Source: Torymus aiolomorphi (lineage: Eukaryota; Arthropoda; Insecta; Hymenoptera; Torymidae). From it: DNA of 64,000 bases. The position numbers were made by a program, and so were the translations under genes. Numbering within the stretch: the stretch's first letter is position 1; the number at the start of each line of letters is the position of its first letter. This document shows, one piece after another, positions 1 through 12,470 of this stretch. Location: positions 8,646,501 through 8,710,500 of the forward strand of contig CM070875.1 of the NCBI GenBank assembly GCA_036365515.1, read 5' to 3'. The notes beneath the pieces were generated by a model. The model saw only the letters and a list, made by a program, of their open reading frames with translations. It searched no databases and was not told where the DNA came from.

Positions 1-180
1 GCACGCTCGAGTGTGGGCTTTTGTGTGCGGGCATGTCCGATCAACGCGTTTTCTATATATATATATATACGGATCTGGGAGGACTAAATCAAAATAATAT
101 TTGCTTTGTGGCGTTGCTGTAGGGGAAGAATTTTCGGAGGGGGGAGCAGGTGCGCCTTGTATTGTTGAATTTAGAAGTGT
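1..180. other. Right half of a polar GC island, cut by the window edge
   Basis: A G/T-rich stretch (GTGTGGGCTTTTGTGTGCGG, GGAGGGGGGAGCAGG) with TATATATA at 53-69. No gene is visible. Confidence 0.55.
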
Positions 181-360
181 ATCGAAAGACAGCCAATAGT
201 TTCGTTCTGTGGGAATAGCTGCTTTAAAAGCTGAGCTACATTTAAGTAGAAAGTAAATACGAGAATGTTAAATATATACGCAGTTTCGAGTGTAATATAC
301 AACAAGGCGAAAAGACGTACGCATCCTAAAAAAAAATACACGCGTGTTCAATTAGCGTTA

Positions 361-1060
361 AATTACAAGACGTGTCCCACTTAGCCCCCCGAGCGATGCA
401 ATTACCGCGCCGCGCCACGCCATCAATCACAACAATTACAGCGCAATCACTTCACCCTTTAGCCAAACTTCCCGCTCTCTCCCCTTGTACCAAAATCCAT
501 GCCGGAACAGCCAATACTTTCGCCCCCCCTCCCGTCAAACGTAGAGACAACCCACTCTTACACACCACGATTATTCGAGTCAAGCGTCCGCATCCTCCTC
601 CTCGTACACGAAGGAAAAAAAAGAGAAAACCAACTCGACGGGCCTCACCCTCGAACCATCCCAAGAGAGACAATCGGAAGCGTCTGCGACGAGTCACGCC
701 GCAGACGAGTTCCGGAATTGGGTTAGCCCGGCGACGACGGTGGCGGTGGGCCGGCTATTTACATCCTCCTCTCCCGAGGCATAATCCAATCGAAAGGGAA
801 AATCGGTGGGGGACCAGACGATTTGGCACTTGGTTGGTTCTTCTTTTTTGTATCGAGGGCGAGTCGAGGCAGCGGAAAGAATTCGTAATGAGAGTCGAGA
901 GGGAGAGAGCTCGAATGCAGGGGGTTAATGCCGAGATCGTCGCGATTGATTAGGGATTCGACGGGTGTGTGTATGTACGTATACCGTCTGGCTTGCGTAA
1001 GTGCTCGGTGGGATTTTTAAAGGACGAACGGCTGGTTAATTGAATTTTCCAAACGTTGTT
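361..1060. other. Polar GC island
   Basis: The left part (361-640) is C/A-rich, with a C6 run at 385-390. The right part (about 720-1050) is G-rich with GGGGG and GTGTGTGTATG. The switch lies near 650-720. Open frames on several strands here, one of 193 codons, follow from the skew and lack splice or start support. Confidence 0.7.
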
Positions 1061-1069
1061 CGTTCGTTC

Positions 1070-1509
1070 AACGGGGAAAAGTGATACGAGAAAATCGGTT
1101 ATTTTGATATCTCGCTGACGGAGATTGAACACCTCTATTACAATTAATAACGAAGAGCCGCATCATCGTACCAATCAACCTGTAGCTTATTACTCCGAAC
1201 ATATTATGTATATGCATAAAGATGGATGGAGCACGCACTTTTTCACTGATCCAGACGATAAAAGCATGAACGAGACGCAACAGTTTTCCTCGCGCCGTAA
1301 TAACGGAAATTGACGTGGTATCTATATGTTACGCGCGCACACACACACGTACACGTACGGCGCATTATTCAATAAATATTTTAACGGGGCGCGCGCCGCA
1401 ATTTGCATATTCAATAAAACCGCATCGCTTCCGTCGACTCGCGAGCTCTCTCAATTAAATACTCGATTACCTCTTATTTTATCAACGCATCATTAATGGC
1501 GTACATATA
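1070..1509. other. AT-rich DNA, no gene seen
   Basis: Short CGCGCG and (CA)n words at 1335-1400, otherwise featureless. Confidence 0.5.
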
Positions 1510-1743
1510 CACTGAGAGAAATGTTTAAGAAAAGTTACTATAAATGTAAGAAAAATTACTATGTTCGATAGGAACTCGAATTATCATAAAATTTACTACA
1601 ATTTATAGTAAAAATTGCTATGTACATAGTAAAAATTACTCAAAACATAGGAATTTTTATTATAAATTGTAGTAAATTTTATGATGATTTAAGTCTGTCC
1701 CACGGTTACTATAAATATAGTAATTTTTCTTACACCAATTTTC

Positions 1744-1746
<3 letters not shown>
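1510..1746. mobile_element. CACTGAGAG-type hairpin MITE, copy 1
   Basis: The element opens with CACTGAGAGAAAT and ends in TTTTCTC followed by CGTGT. Its interior is a long imperfect palindrome centred on TATGTACATA near 1620, with arms containing ATAAAATTTACTACAATTTA and the matching inverse. A second, inverted copy lies at 35.9-36.1 kb. It has no coding capacity. The (GT)n array next door starts exactly where the terminal CAGTGT should be. Confidence 0.75.
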
Positions 1747-1797
<51 letters not shown>

Positions 1798-1800
1798 GTA
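1747..1800. repeat. (GT)n microsatellite followed by (TA)n
   Basis: About 20 GT units followed by TATATATA abut the MITE end. The array may have grown from the terminal CAGTGT of the element. Confidence 0.95.
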
Positions 1801-2450
1801 CGGCTAATTGAACGAAACTCTGAACGACACACGTTCCGTAGCTGCCGCTTTGAAATCACACGACGACGGCGACGAAATTACTCCCGCACTCGGTTTTCCG
1901 GAAACCTGAGAGAGATAGAGAGAGTAAACAGATCAGTCTGCCGATCGCGCGCGGCGCCTCAAAACGGCCGCAAGAGACTCGACGATCTCCCAGTGAGTAT
2001 ATATATATCTCTGTGTGTGTGTGTGTGCGGTGTCTAACGTAACATGATGGCACACGAGCGCGGCGCCGAACACTTTTACCGCACTACACGAGAGTGTATA
2101 TAGTTTGAGCTGCGAGCAACTATGCAGAGCTGAGCAAGAGAGAGAGTCACGATTCGTCACGTAATCCGCTGGAATTCCAAGCATATGTTTCGCGCTGTCA
2201 CTTTAACGAGACGAGACACGGGGAATCGGCTATTTTCAGCGCGGCATTGGAGTAAATTAAAAGGATGTTTTTTCAAGTGGCCTCGTCGTTGAGTTGCGAG
2301 CGATTTTTTCGTTTTTCTGTCGTAATGGTCTGTTTGGATTGGGGTTTATTTAAAGTCGGAGGTATATAAGTTTATTGCGGAGAGAGGCTATAGGATTTTG
2401 TGTTGGCTTTGGTAAGGGATTAATGTGGTTCCATGGCAGAGTTGGTTTCT
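1800..2450. other. Polar GC island
   Basis: C/A-rich to about 2000 and G/T-rich from about 2210. Near the switch is GTGTATATAGTTTGAG (about 2094-2109), a TATA-box-like word, but no TSS can be proved. Confidence 0.6.
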
Positions 2451-2904
2451 TTGAGATTTATCAAAGGTTTTTATATATATATGATGGTTCTTTATGTTTT
2501 ATACGAAGATGCGAAATGATACGACATTAATCACATTTTTATTCGAAGAAAGAGAAAAGAAGCAGCTCTTACAACCCGGCAAGTTTTTACAAGCTTTTAA
2601 ACTGGTTGTAGTTAATTCTTCTTTTACCTGTAACTGCACTTTGCGAGGGGAAAAAAAACTTTCTTTCCTTACTCTTCAAGTGCTCTTTTCGCGTGAAAAA
2701 ATAAAGGAAAGATTTGAAAAAAACATTCGCCAAGATACATACAGCGTATTCTCCATATATGACTTTTCATATATAAGAGAGAAAAGTGAAACATCTGGCG
2801 AATATAATTGAGTGCGTAAAATCAGCAATAAAAAATTTAAATAATATACAATTATTTAAATTTCCTATAATATTAGTATATTTTGATATTATTCAAATTA
2901 ATTA
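2451..2904. other. AT-rich DNA, no gene seen
   Basis: A 105-codon plus-strand frame (2494-2811) has no recognisable domain, splice context or composition change. I treat it as chance. Confidence 0.5.
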
Positions 2905-3620
2905 AGGCATTAAGCACGAATATGACAATGACAATTCGGCGAAGAAATTAAGACTCGTTCCTTTACACTCGAAAAGCCCTGACGAAATTCACAAATCATC
3001 CCCGTGTCTCGCCTCCCGAAAAATCCCTCAACACCTATATCTTCACAGCACCACGCGCCCGGCCGAGTTCCCGTAATCTCACCCGGCCTCACCTAGGCCT
3101 CTCTCTCTCTCTCTCTCAGCAGCTGCGATTCACCCAGCTAATCTCTTAATCACTCCCTCCACCTCTCTCCTCGCATGTCGCGCACTCGAAAGTCACTTTC
3201 TCACAGTCGCGCGCGCGCGCGCGCAGGCCAGATTGCCAGCAGCAGCAGGCGGGAGCAGCGAGATTTCTCTGAAATGCATTTCTCCCCCAGGACACTGCGC
3301 GGAGCGGGTGATAAGATAGCGCGGAGAGGCCGGGGGCACAATTGTGTGGTTGTGTGTGTGTGTCTGCGCTTTTTTGTTGCATCTTTTCTTTTTTAAGGTT
3401 GCGTAGATTGCGAGTTTATGATTCTCGAAAGATGCTGGTAGTGTAGGCGATGGAGGCGGTTTTACGGGGGGCTTTCCCTGTAAGAGGTATTGGTGTGGCG
3501 GTCTTATTTTATGGGGGAAAGTGGGTTGTATATAGGGAGGAATGTTGCGGTGCGCGCATGCGCGTGTGTGGATTGTTTGAGCGAAGTTTAGAGGAATAGT
3601 TTCTATACATAATTGCGGGA
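2905..3620. other. Polar GC island
   Basis: The left half ends in a CT run (3101-3117); CGCGCG and CAGCAG tracts mark the switch at 3209-3250; the right half has GTGTGTGTGTG (about 3350) and GGGGGG (about 3466). Confidence 0.75.
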
Positions 3621-3959
3621 TAAAATTGAGGTAGATAGTTACGATATTTTTTTGTATAAAGGGAGAATAGATAATTATTTTTATTTCAGTTAGTTATGAT
3701 TTATAGACGGACGTTTTAATTTTAACTCGATTGCCACGTACACCGCGATGTCTTTACGATAAGGAAGCTTATAAGAGTAAAATTATACTAATTATAGTAC
3801 ACACCATAAAACAAACAAATCTGAAGGAGGCATCTGCTTTTTTTTTTACTAACAAAGGGTTGAGAAATCATAACGGAAAGCCCCAGTTTCTTACACGCTA
3901 TATACATCTCATAAAGAATAACGAGATAATGATTAGCCAGAGAGGGGGGGGGGGGATAT
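3621..3959. other. AT-rich DNA, no gene seen
   Basis: Contains a G-run at 3946-3955 that lies outside any right half, an exception to the usual orientation. Confidence 0.5.
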
Positions 3960-4600
3960 AAAGCCCAGCGACACTCGATGCCTGCGCATTTTCTTCTCTC
4001 TCTCTCTCTCCTTGAAATTACGTAAAAAGCCCGTCTAATTAAGGCGATGGCGCGCGTCAGTAGTAGGATGGAGTAGGGAAAAAGGAGCGATTACCAAACG
4101 CCGCTCCAATTATACGCGCGCCGGCGAGCGAAGAAGAAGACTCGTGCGACGCTGCTGCAGCGCGCGCTGAATTTTTTCTTCAATTCGTTCGCGCGCTCAT
4201 CATGCTGACGTGGGAAAAGTTGAATTTTCGCTCTCTGCAGCTTTTTCGACGCGGACAAAGAGAGAGAGGGAGAGAGAATTATCCCTGCACTCGCGGAAGA
4301 TTGCTACCGTATAATTCACGTGTATATATATATAGAGGGGCTCGATTTTTATCATCAACGCGCGGACTTTTTAACGCGGATGAATGTAATTCGGTCTGCG
4401 GAATGTCGAGGTTGCATTCAGGCGTGTACGCGTGTGTGGTATGTATACATGGTTTACGAGTGTAGTGTGTATATATGTGTCGTTGCGCCTGCTGCTGGAA
4501 TTATGAATCGAGATTGCGATTGGATAAGGCAGCAAAACCGTTCTTTCTTCTTTTTAGTTTTTGCATAAAGAGAGGGCGAACGAGCGAGTATTGAATTGAA
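3960..4600. other. Polar GC island
   Basis: A CT run (3996-4011) lies left, CGCGCG words at 4115-4195, GAGAGAGA at 4260-4276 and TATATATATA at 4322. The right flank is GTGTGTGG-rich. The switch is near 4200. Confidence 0.65.
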
Positions 4601-4679
4601 ATTGCCTCGCGCTCGCTTTTACGGTCGACTAAAAACAAGTCTTTTCATTATAGATTTACGAGCATGCGTTCTTAATTAT

Positions 4680-5733
4680 ACAGATACGCATGTACGTATA
4701 CAACGGTAAAAATTCGAACCGCGTAGAACTATTTCCCGACGATTACCGAAGCACTACCGATCAGTACTCGTCGCTTCACGGTTTGGAAATTTACCGTCAC
4801 ACACACACTTCGTCCACGCTGTATACACATTTCTCAAATACCCGTAATATCATAACACCTGCGCGCCGCTACCGAAATGTCAATTACGAAATTCCGCGCA
4901 TTCCGACCGCCTACGAGTCCCCGCCTCCGGCAAATTTTCGACCAATTTCAATATTACTTTCTTATATATATATGTATATATATATGTACACACTCGACGG
5001 GCGCAGCCTATAACCACACGTCATTACCGCAACAACGCGTTGCCGACACGCTTATTATAACACGGCGGCGTCGGCGGCTACTAGAATTCCAGAAGCCCGT
5101 GTACATGCACACGCCGATATCCAAAGGCAACAAGGCGAGAGCGCCGCAGACGCATCATCGCGGGCCCTATAGTGAGAAGCCCCTGACCCGCGCGGGAGGT
5201 CGGAGATCCCGCGCGCGGCTTTTCTCATCGGCTGCTGCTGCGGCCGCGAGGTCACGCGAGAAAACGATCGATTCGCCCGCCGTCTGTGTAATTTAACGAT
5301 CGGGGGGGGGGGGGGTTTCGACGATTTTAATGCCGAGCGAGAGAAAGGATTTTTCGAGAAAAAGATCTGTGTCTGTGTGCGAGTTTAATTGTAGGGGGTG
5401 GTGGAGATGTGGAATTTCGAGTGAGTGAGAGAGAGAGAGACGTGAGGATATATTTAGCCGGGTGCGTTATATAGCGCGAGCGCAGGTATACGCACACCCC
5501 GCGTGCGAGAGGAATTCGATATTCCTTTTTATCGTCGCGCGCGCGCGAGCGGCTGTACTTTCCTTTTTACACGGCGTGCGCGTTTTAAATATAGCGCGCG
5601 AGAGGCGAGAAAGAGGATCGAGAAGATATAGCCGTGCCATCAAGGTCGCCGGGGGTTTGGCTGTTTGCTCTGTAATTAAATCGCTGATCGATTGGGGTAC
5701 ATGTATACGTGCATATGCTCGTGTGAGTGTCGT
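4680..5733. other. Polar GC island, long
   Basis: The left side to about 4960 is C/A-rich; a TATA/TGTATA cluster lies at 4961-4986; GC-rich centre to 5280; G14 at 5302-5315 starts the G/T-rich right side. GC-rich DNA continues to the TTAA MITE. Confidence 0.7.
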
Positions 5734-5944
5734 TTAAGGTGATGCGATACTGACGCTATTCCCCAAAATTTGGTTCCCGTTTTTCTCATTCAATTTTTAA
5801 TTTTAAGAAAAAAACTCTTTGATACGTTGTAGTTCTTTATTAAACTTAAAACGTGTCAAAGAGTTTTTTTCAAAAAGTTTAAAATTGAAGGAGAAAAACG
5901 GGAACCGAGAATTGAGTAATAGCGTGGGTATCACATCACCTTAA
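5734..5944. mobile_element. TTAA foldback MITE, copy 1
   Basis: TTAA at 5734-5737 and 5941-5944 bounds an element with ends GGTGATGCGATAC and GTATCACATCACC. The element is one long imperfect hairpin: the arms carry matching blocks, including AACTCTTTGATACG against CGTGTCAAAGAGTT and GGTTCCCGTTTTTCTC against GAGAAAAACGGGAACC. It has no coding capacity. TTAA duplication is typical of piggyBac-type transposition, but these ends are not the usual piggyBac CCY start, so the class is open. Confidence 0.85.
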
Positions 5945-6309
5945 GAGTCGAACAAGGATTTGTCGCCGTTGAAAGTTGCGCGTGATTGAATTATGGTATA
6001 GTATATAGATTGTGGAACGTGGTTGAGTAAATGCGGTTTGATTTATATTTTCTAGGCTTTCTAGTATACGTTTTATCATTAGTTATATACAGGAAAAAAC
6101 TGTCACTGCCGCAGGTTCGTTAATTAAAGGATTGACCTTCGCTTATGAAAATCAATCTCTGAATTCGTAATTAAAACAAAAGGTATAATATAAAATATTA
6201 TAAAGATTATACGAAAATGAATGGATTTATCGACAGGTTTTTAAGCTGTCATTTCCGCCTCGAAGGTTAATTAAATGCGAGAAACGAGAATTGATCGCTC
6301 ATTTAAAAG
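5945..6309. other. AT-rich DNA, no gene seen
   Basis: No repeat or frame worth naming. Confidence 0.5.
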
Positions 6310-7315
6310 TCAGCATATAAATTGTATCCTTTTCCTTCGCCTCTTGCATCATCACACTCCGTCAACATACAAACTAATGTCATCATCATCGCCAACCCAT
6401 CATTTCACCAATCCCCCAAAAACAAAATACAAAACCCGATAGCCAATAGTTCACTCGTTTCGCCACATTCCAGTCCACACATCCCTCCCTTAAAAAACAA
6501 AAAAACAAAAAAAAAACAATCACCTCCTCACCCTGTACTTTCCACCTTTCTCCTGCAAAAATCTCTCCCTCCCTACACCAGAGCTCTCGAAAACCCTCGC
6601 GAATCATCGATTCGATATCAACAATATATCCCCTGCGCAAAACTGGGCATATACGCAGCGCCGTGTATACATATATACATACCAACTTGCGGCGCGCGTC
6701 TGGCCGGCAACGCGAAAGGCACGAGAGAGATTCGAGCCTCCTCTCTCTCCCGGCATCCGCACGAGCCTGAGGAATGCGCTCGTCCGATCCCACGGCTTTC
6801 CCCTCCCTCCGCTCTCTCGCCCCTCCCCGCGCTCACGACGACGACATCGCCACTATACACACACACACAGCTTTGGCGAGTGTACAGGTATGTATGCAGG
6901 TAGGTATATATACAGGTAGAATACGCTAGCGCTAAGTTTTACCGAGGCGAGGCTCTCCTCCTCGTATAAGGCTTCTGCGGACTGTACACGTATTAGCTTG
7001 GAAATTACGTGCGCGCGCGCGAGCGGCTCTACGAGTAAGTCTAGCGGGGAGGGAGAGCGTATTACGGGTGTTTATAGATGATGGGCGAGGAGGAGGCAGG
7101 GATATGTCTTTGTTGAGGATGCGGGATGAGAAAGTGCAAGTTTTGCGGGCAGCAGGAGAGAGGAGGGAATTTATCGACGATTCGGTTACGGTGTGCATAT
7201 GTGCGCGCAGGTGGAATGAAGTGGTTTGGCGATGTAATAATAGTCGGGGGGCTATGTATATGTACTTCGTATATATTTTAATTGAAAATAGGAAGAGAAC
7301 GTGGGATTGATATGC
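6310..7315. other. Polar GC island
   Basis: C/A-rich from 6320 (CATCATCACACTCC, CATCCCTCCC); the centre carries TATA words at 6660-6680 and 6905-6915; the right half from about 7060 is GGAGGAGGCAGGG-like. Overlapping frames of 193 and 135 codons on opposite strands are skew artefacts. Confidence 0.75.
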
Positions 7316-7429
7316 AGAAATTAAGATCACGCGAGTACGATCTTTCGCGAAAGCAACGGTTTAATAAGCCGATGGATATCGGAACATTATGCAAAGCTTA
7401 TGGAACGCGCGCACTTGCGGCTAGCGCTG

Positions 7430-8610
7430 CACAATGATAAAGATCTATTTCAATACCTACGTACAATAAATTCATCGGGCTTGAAGCCAAAGTGAACGTA
7501 TACAACGTTCGCGTATTAGCTATAGTAGTACCAAAACAATTACCTCTCCCTCTCACTCTCCGGATCACCTAGTCCACTCGACTCGGCGTCAAACACTGCC
7601 GGCCGCTAAATTCAAAATTTTGCAATGTAAAACGCGTCCGTCTTCTCTGTATACCTATAGCATCGTCACGACCCCTCGCCGATAAATCCGGAACGATCGG
7701 TATAACACCGCGCGCGCGTGCGCACTCTCGTTACTCCTATCCAGCGGCAACTACATACCGCCTCCTCTCCTCATCTATCCTCTTTCGCGCGCGCGCGCGC
7801 GGGGTAAAGACGTACTTGAGTGCGCTACAGCAGCAGGCCTTTTATATGCCTGGCGTGTGTCGTAAACGCGCTGTGAAAGAGGCGAACGGGCGACTTCCGG
7901 CTCTCTCGTCTTCGGAAGCTACTTCTTCTTAGCGACACGCGCGTTATCTCCCGGCTCTTCGGATCATTTCATTATATGAAGAGAGCGACGTACGCTCCTA
8001 TTTTTTTTCTCTCTCGAGAGAGTGCCGCAGCTTTATATTCTCGAGTGGTAGCCGCGGGGATTGCATTCGGTAGCTCTTTCTCGAACAGGGGACACACGCG
8101 ATGGCACCGCGCGCTCTTTATCCGATTTTAAAGCGCCGTCGCGGCTGTGGGTGTGTGCCGCAGTGCCGGGGTAGTGTAAAGCAATGCGGGAGGGCTGTGT
8201 GTGAGAGGGATCGATTCGAAGGGAGAAGCCGATGGATACTTGAGAATGTTAAGTCCCCGCCGTGCGTGTGTGTAAAAGTCGCACGAGCGAGGGATAGAGG
8301 GAAGACTACACGAGACGCACGTGTATTGGAAATTTCAAAAGCTTCGCCGGAGCGAGTATATAGCTCTACTCTCTCTCTCACGTGATGGACAATCGCGTAG
8401 CAGCCGATTTTCTTCCCTCTCCGATGGGTGTGTGTGTGTGTACTATATTATGTGCTGCAGGGATGACTCGGTCGTTCGCTTTCGAGCGTCTCACGTGTCT
8501 CCTACGCATGTGTGCGTGCAGTATGGGATGGGTGTATAAGAATGGTGTGTGGAGGTATGCTGGTACGAGTCAGTGAGTGGTTTAGGGACCGGGACGATGA
8601 TGACTGAAAA
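7430..8610. other. Polar GC island
   Basis: Left CTCTCCCTCTCACTCTCCGG; a CGCGCG run at 7786-7801; CTCTCGAGAGAG palindrome near 8011; right half GTGTGTGTGTGTG (8427-8440) and GGTGTGTGGAGG. The switch is near 8100. Confidence 0.7.
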
Positions 8611-9039
8611 TTATGTATATATATACACACACGGATCTTTGGCTTGATTATTAGCGGTTATCAACATTCCGGTACGATGACGTAACGATGCCATGATGAT
8701 CGTTAAATATACGAATTGGGTCGGACGAGGAATGTTCGCGCCGAAACCGCGCTGGTTATGTACGTAATAATGGTGTTTTAATGATTAAATCGAAAGTCGT
8801 AATTTAATTAGAAATTTCAGAGTCAGATAAAGCTGGAATGCTTGGAGTTGTTGTAACCTAACCTCGTTGTTATGGCTAATCTAAAATCAAGTATTCGCCC
8901 CGATTTCCCGGTAATAAATGTGCATATGCTATTATATCTTTTATAGCTCTATTTGAAACATTATATATAGTATAATTATGTGTTAAATTTTTTCGGTCAA
9001 CTATAATATCGTTATATTTCAACCACTTCTAATCAAAGG
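8611..9039. other. AT-rich DNA, no gene seen
   Basis: Only short TATA runs. Confidence 0.5.
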
Positions 9040-11430
9040 TCACGCTTGCCATATATCGTAACAAATCCCAGTAAAGACACCATTTTTACTAACGGTCTCG
9101 AACTGCACGTCGCAGGCACAAAATTTTATCAAAGAAGTATTCTTCTCGAGCCTGAATTCTCAGCTCTATACCACGACCCCACCTTTATTTCACAAACCCA
9201 CATCTGCCCCTTATCTCACCTCTTCCAAGATAAAAAAAACGCCCCGTATACGGGCGATATATCAAGACTAACACCACATATCCTCGATAAGACACCACCT
9301 TCCCATCCTCTTCATCAAGCACCCCTCCTCCCATCGTCTTCCTTCCCCTCAACCACTTACTTTTAGCTTCTGCATGTGTCCGCACCTACAGCAACAGTAC
9401 GACATGTAATCGGGCAGCGGCGGCACGAACTTCACCTGATGATACTGCTGCTGCTGCTGTTGCTGCTGCCGCTGCTGTCCCCTGGCAGCACTCCCAGGCC
9501 CGTCGTCCCTCCTGGGCTGCTTCGTCGGGCTGGACTCCTCGCTCAGCTTCCTATAATGCACCTTGAATGCCGCCTTGGTGCCCGAGGTTCCTCCAGCGTT
9601 AGCCTGATGCTGTGAACCGCCACCGGTAGCAGCGCGACTCAGCCGACCCATGATCGCGGTGAAGGCCGCTAGGGTCCGCCGTCGTTTCGCGAATCTCCGC
9701 ATACCGCGGTGCTGGCGGTGCAGCTGCTGCTGCTGTACGCGAGTGCTGCAGGTTGCGCCGGGACCGAAACCGGCGCACGTAGGATCGGCTGACACCGCCG
9801 TGAGGGCCGCCACGCCGCCGAGGCACTGGCTCGCCGACAAAGCCCCGCCGCACATGCACTCTAGATCGGTTGTCCTGTCGCCTCGGCTTCGATACTAGTA
9901 GTAGTAGTAGTACGATTATTAGGCACACGCGTTATTATTATTACTGCTGCTGGTGCTGCTCGATTGGCGATTGTTGTTGTTCTTTGGTCGCAGGCGATCC
10001 ATCGATCGCGCTCCTCTAATATTTGGTCTGGACTAGAGTTTGGCCGATTCCATGCGGCGACGGGGGGAAATCGGCAGGCCGCGCCACACTTCCTTTTTCG
10101 CTGCTGCTGATGCCTTTCTCTGGCCTCGGAGCAGAGGCTGCGCGCGCGAGATGGCAACCGCGGAAAAGAAACGGAGCGCGATCTCCTCTGGGAGCGAAGA
10201 ACCGGTTGAAAGGCGCCTACCTCTACCTCTCTCTCTCTCTCTCTCTCTGTCTACACACACCGCGCGGAAAAACTACCTCCGCCGTCGTGGACACACATAC
10301 GTATATATATATATCTGACACACGCGCACACAGATGTACACACTGTCTCACGGGTGGAATGCGCTCGCGCTCGAGCGCTATATATATATACATATACAAG
10401 ACACGACCGAAGCTCCTCTGCCGATCTCCTCTCGATACAAGTGCGCGTACACCTATATATATATATATGTGTGTATATATATGTACAGCCGCGAAAGCGC
10501 GATCGCGATCGTCCGGCACTGAGCGCGGCGAGAGACTGACTCTCGGAGAGAGAGGCCCACACGACGGTTCGGTTCGTTCGCCGCTCATCCCCACTCTCTT
10601 TCTATGAGGTAGAGAGACACGGCGAGAGAGCGAACGCGGCTGCAGGCCACGGGGGCCGCTTTCTTGCCGGCCGCTCCGCTCGCGCGCGGCATTGAACACG
10701 TTCAACGGCAGCTGGCGAATACCACTTCTCTCTCTCTCTCTCTCTCTCTTCGCGAGCTTCTCTCTTTCTCTTGGCTTCTCTCTATGCGATCGCTCGCTCG
10801 CGCGTGTGTGTATACGCGATATATTCGCGTTCTTTGACCCCTTCTGTACTAGAGAGTGCCGACGTGTAGTGGTAGTAGTGGTAGGAGTACTTGGGCACGT
10901 TTCTCTGTACGCTCGCGCTTTTTTTGCGCTGCCCCCCTCCTCGTCCCCCGCCATCGGCACCCCTTCGAGTGGTGCTGCTGCTGCCAGTCTTCCTTTTCGA
11001 TGCTGGTATAGGTTTATTTTTTTACGCATGGGAGGGTTGCGTGGTAGCCACCAGTGGTCTGTGCGAAATGTGGGTGAAAGGTCTGGGATTACCGCAGATT
11101 GGGAGGGGTGAAGAAGAAGAAGAAGAAGAAGCGGCCCGTCGTGGTTAGGGTTTCGCGGGGTTGGATTTTTTACTCGGGTTTCCGCGTATGACGGAGGGGC
11201 TGGCTGGCTTTTGAGAGAATGCGAAGCGAAGGAGGATATATAAGTTAAATTAGTTTTTTTTCCAGTTTAATTCGAGACTTTTCTTTAACGCGGGATGGTA
11301 AGATATATAACTTTTCTGTTTTCACGAGCAGCGATGTAAAAATATGCAGTGCTGAAGGGTGTAGAAGATGCGGGATGAAAATTATCGTGTGAGTTGAGGT
11401 TGAGTTTTCTAACGATGTCTGCCTTTAGTT
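9040..11430. other. Largest polar GC island, contains the 9.4-kb exon
   Basis: C/A-rich at 9050-9360, then the minus-strand exon, a CpG- and TATA-rich core (10210-10500) and a G/T-rich right side (10860-11420, with GAAGAAGAAGAAG at 11111). The exon lies left of the switch, so leftward transcription from this island could make it a first exon. A 268-codon minus frame across 10223-11029 is built from RERER and YIYIY microsatellite translation. Confidence 0.65.
9361..9894 (-). CDS. Probable exon, basic Cys/Gln-rich protein segment
   Basis: A frame is open on the minus strand from an in-frame stop just above 9894 down to a CTAAAA|GTAAGT donor at 9361/9360, which falls on a codon boundary. The segment reads MCGGALSASQCLGG at 9855, then a basic stretch (MRRFAKRRRTLAAFTAIMGR), a Ser/Lys-rich part, a CAG-encoded run of eight Gln, and a Cys-rich end (YCCCRCGHMQKLK). 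I do not recognise the protein. The left boundary is unsure: it could be an internal exon (AG at 9895-9896 or 9875-9876) or a first exon starting at Met 9855. Phase 0 at the donor, and at the first acceptor option, is compatible with the PTB exon at 59.7 kb, so the two may belong to one gene with about 50 kb between them. Other frames here are also open because of GC bias, which lowers confidence. Confidence 0.5.
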
Positions 11431-11689
11431 TTTTAAAATGTAACTTTTGATATTTCATAACCGTTATTTAGTTTTATGAGAGCTGTATTGAAAGGTGCTT
11501 CCGCATCTCCTGAGTTATAACGAGCGAAGGCGAGATAGTTTAATTTTAATTTGATTACCCTGAAATTAACATCCATATTGGCCGCCTTCGTTTCGAAATA
11601 TTCATTAACCTTCATTGAAAAGAAAGAAAAAAAATATAAATAACGCTGATTGAAATACAATAGCCTTGTTTACTTAAATTTAATTAACA

Positions 11690-12470
11690 ATTAAACCGCG
11701 CGGCCCTTCAACAACCTCACCCGGCAATTACAGACACGCGTTCCGCAACCGGAATGAAGCAATAAATTAACCGATCAATTAAGAAAGCTCAAAACAAATC
11801 GGCGCGATTGTTCCCCGCTCACAGCACCAATTAAACCCCTGCCAAAACCGCCCAATATAACTCTAATAAGTCCCTTCCCCCCTATCCTCAGCCAACAAAA
11901 ACGACAAGAAGCAAAAAAACCTGCTTTTTAATTTCAATCATACACCTCTACTCCACTTCTTCGCCGCTCGTAAATTATCTATACCCGTTCGTTCGGTCGG
12001 GAGTTAATTGTTAGCCCGCAGTCCCCTTACGCGCGCACACATACCTACTAATCTTCCTAAACTTTCTACACACCCGCACGTGCGATGTGCTGCGGCGCGC
12101 GAAAGTTTATACGGCCGCGCGCGCGCGCAGAGCCAATCAATCCGCAGCGACATGGGTATAGCGCGTTTACGATTATGCGCGCGGGCGCACGTACGGCCGA
12201 TTTAGATAGCGCGAGCGCGTGTAAGTACGGGGTTGTTCCCCGCAAGCAAGAGGGAGAGAGAGCGAACGATATATATGAACAACGAACGGTTATCGCTGCG
12301 TTCCGACGATGTCGTTGTAAGGTGAGCGAGGGTTTGATATAGGCCAGAGTATGGGAGAAAAATTTATGTGGATGCGCGTGGGTAGGGTTTTAATTGGGGA
12401 GATTGGAGGTTTTTGGCGATAGGAGAATTGCGATGGATAATATTTAGCGTCGGTTAAGAGGGTTATAAAG
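11690..12470. other. Polar GC island
   Basis: C/A-rich to about 12080 (CCCTTCCCCCCTATCC), a CGCGCGCGCGC core at 12118-12128, then GGGTAGGGTTTTAATTGGGG on the right. Confidence 0.75.

Noticed and set aside
372..953. 193-codon plus-strand open frame
   Set aside because: Same cause: Arg/Pro-rich low-complexity translation of a skewed island, with no family signal.
6322..6903. 193-codon plus-strand open frame
   Set aside because: Follows from the C-rich, stop-poor left half of an island; a 135-codon frame overlaps it on the other strand.
10223..11029. 268-codon minus-strand open frame, the longest in the window
   Set aside because: It is mostly RERER and YIYIY stretches encoded by GA and TA microsatellites plus island composition. 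No domain, and overlapping frames are open on the other strand.
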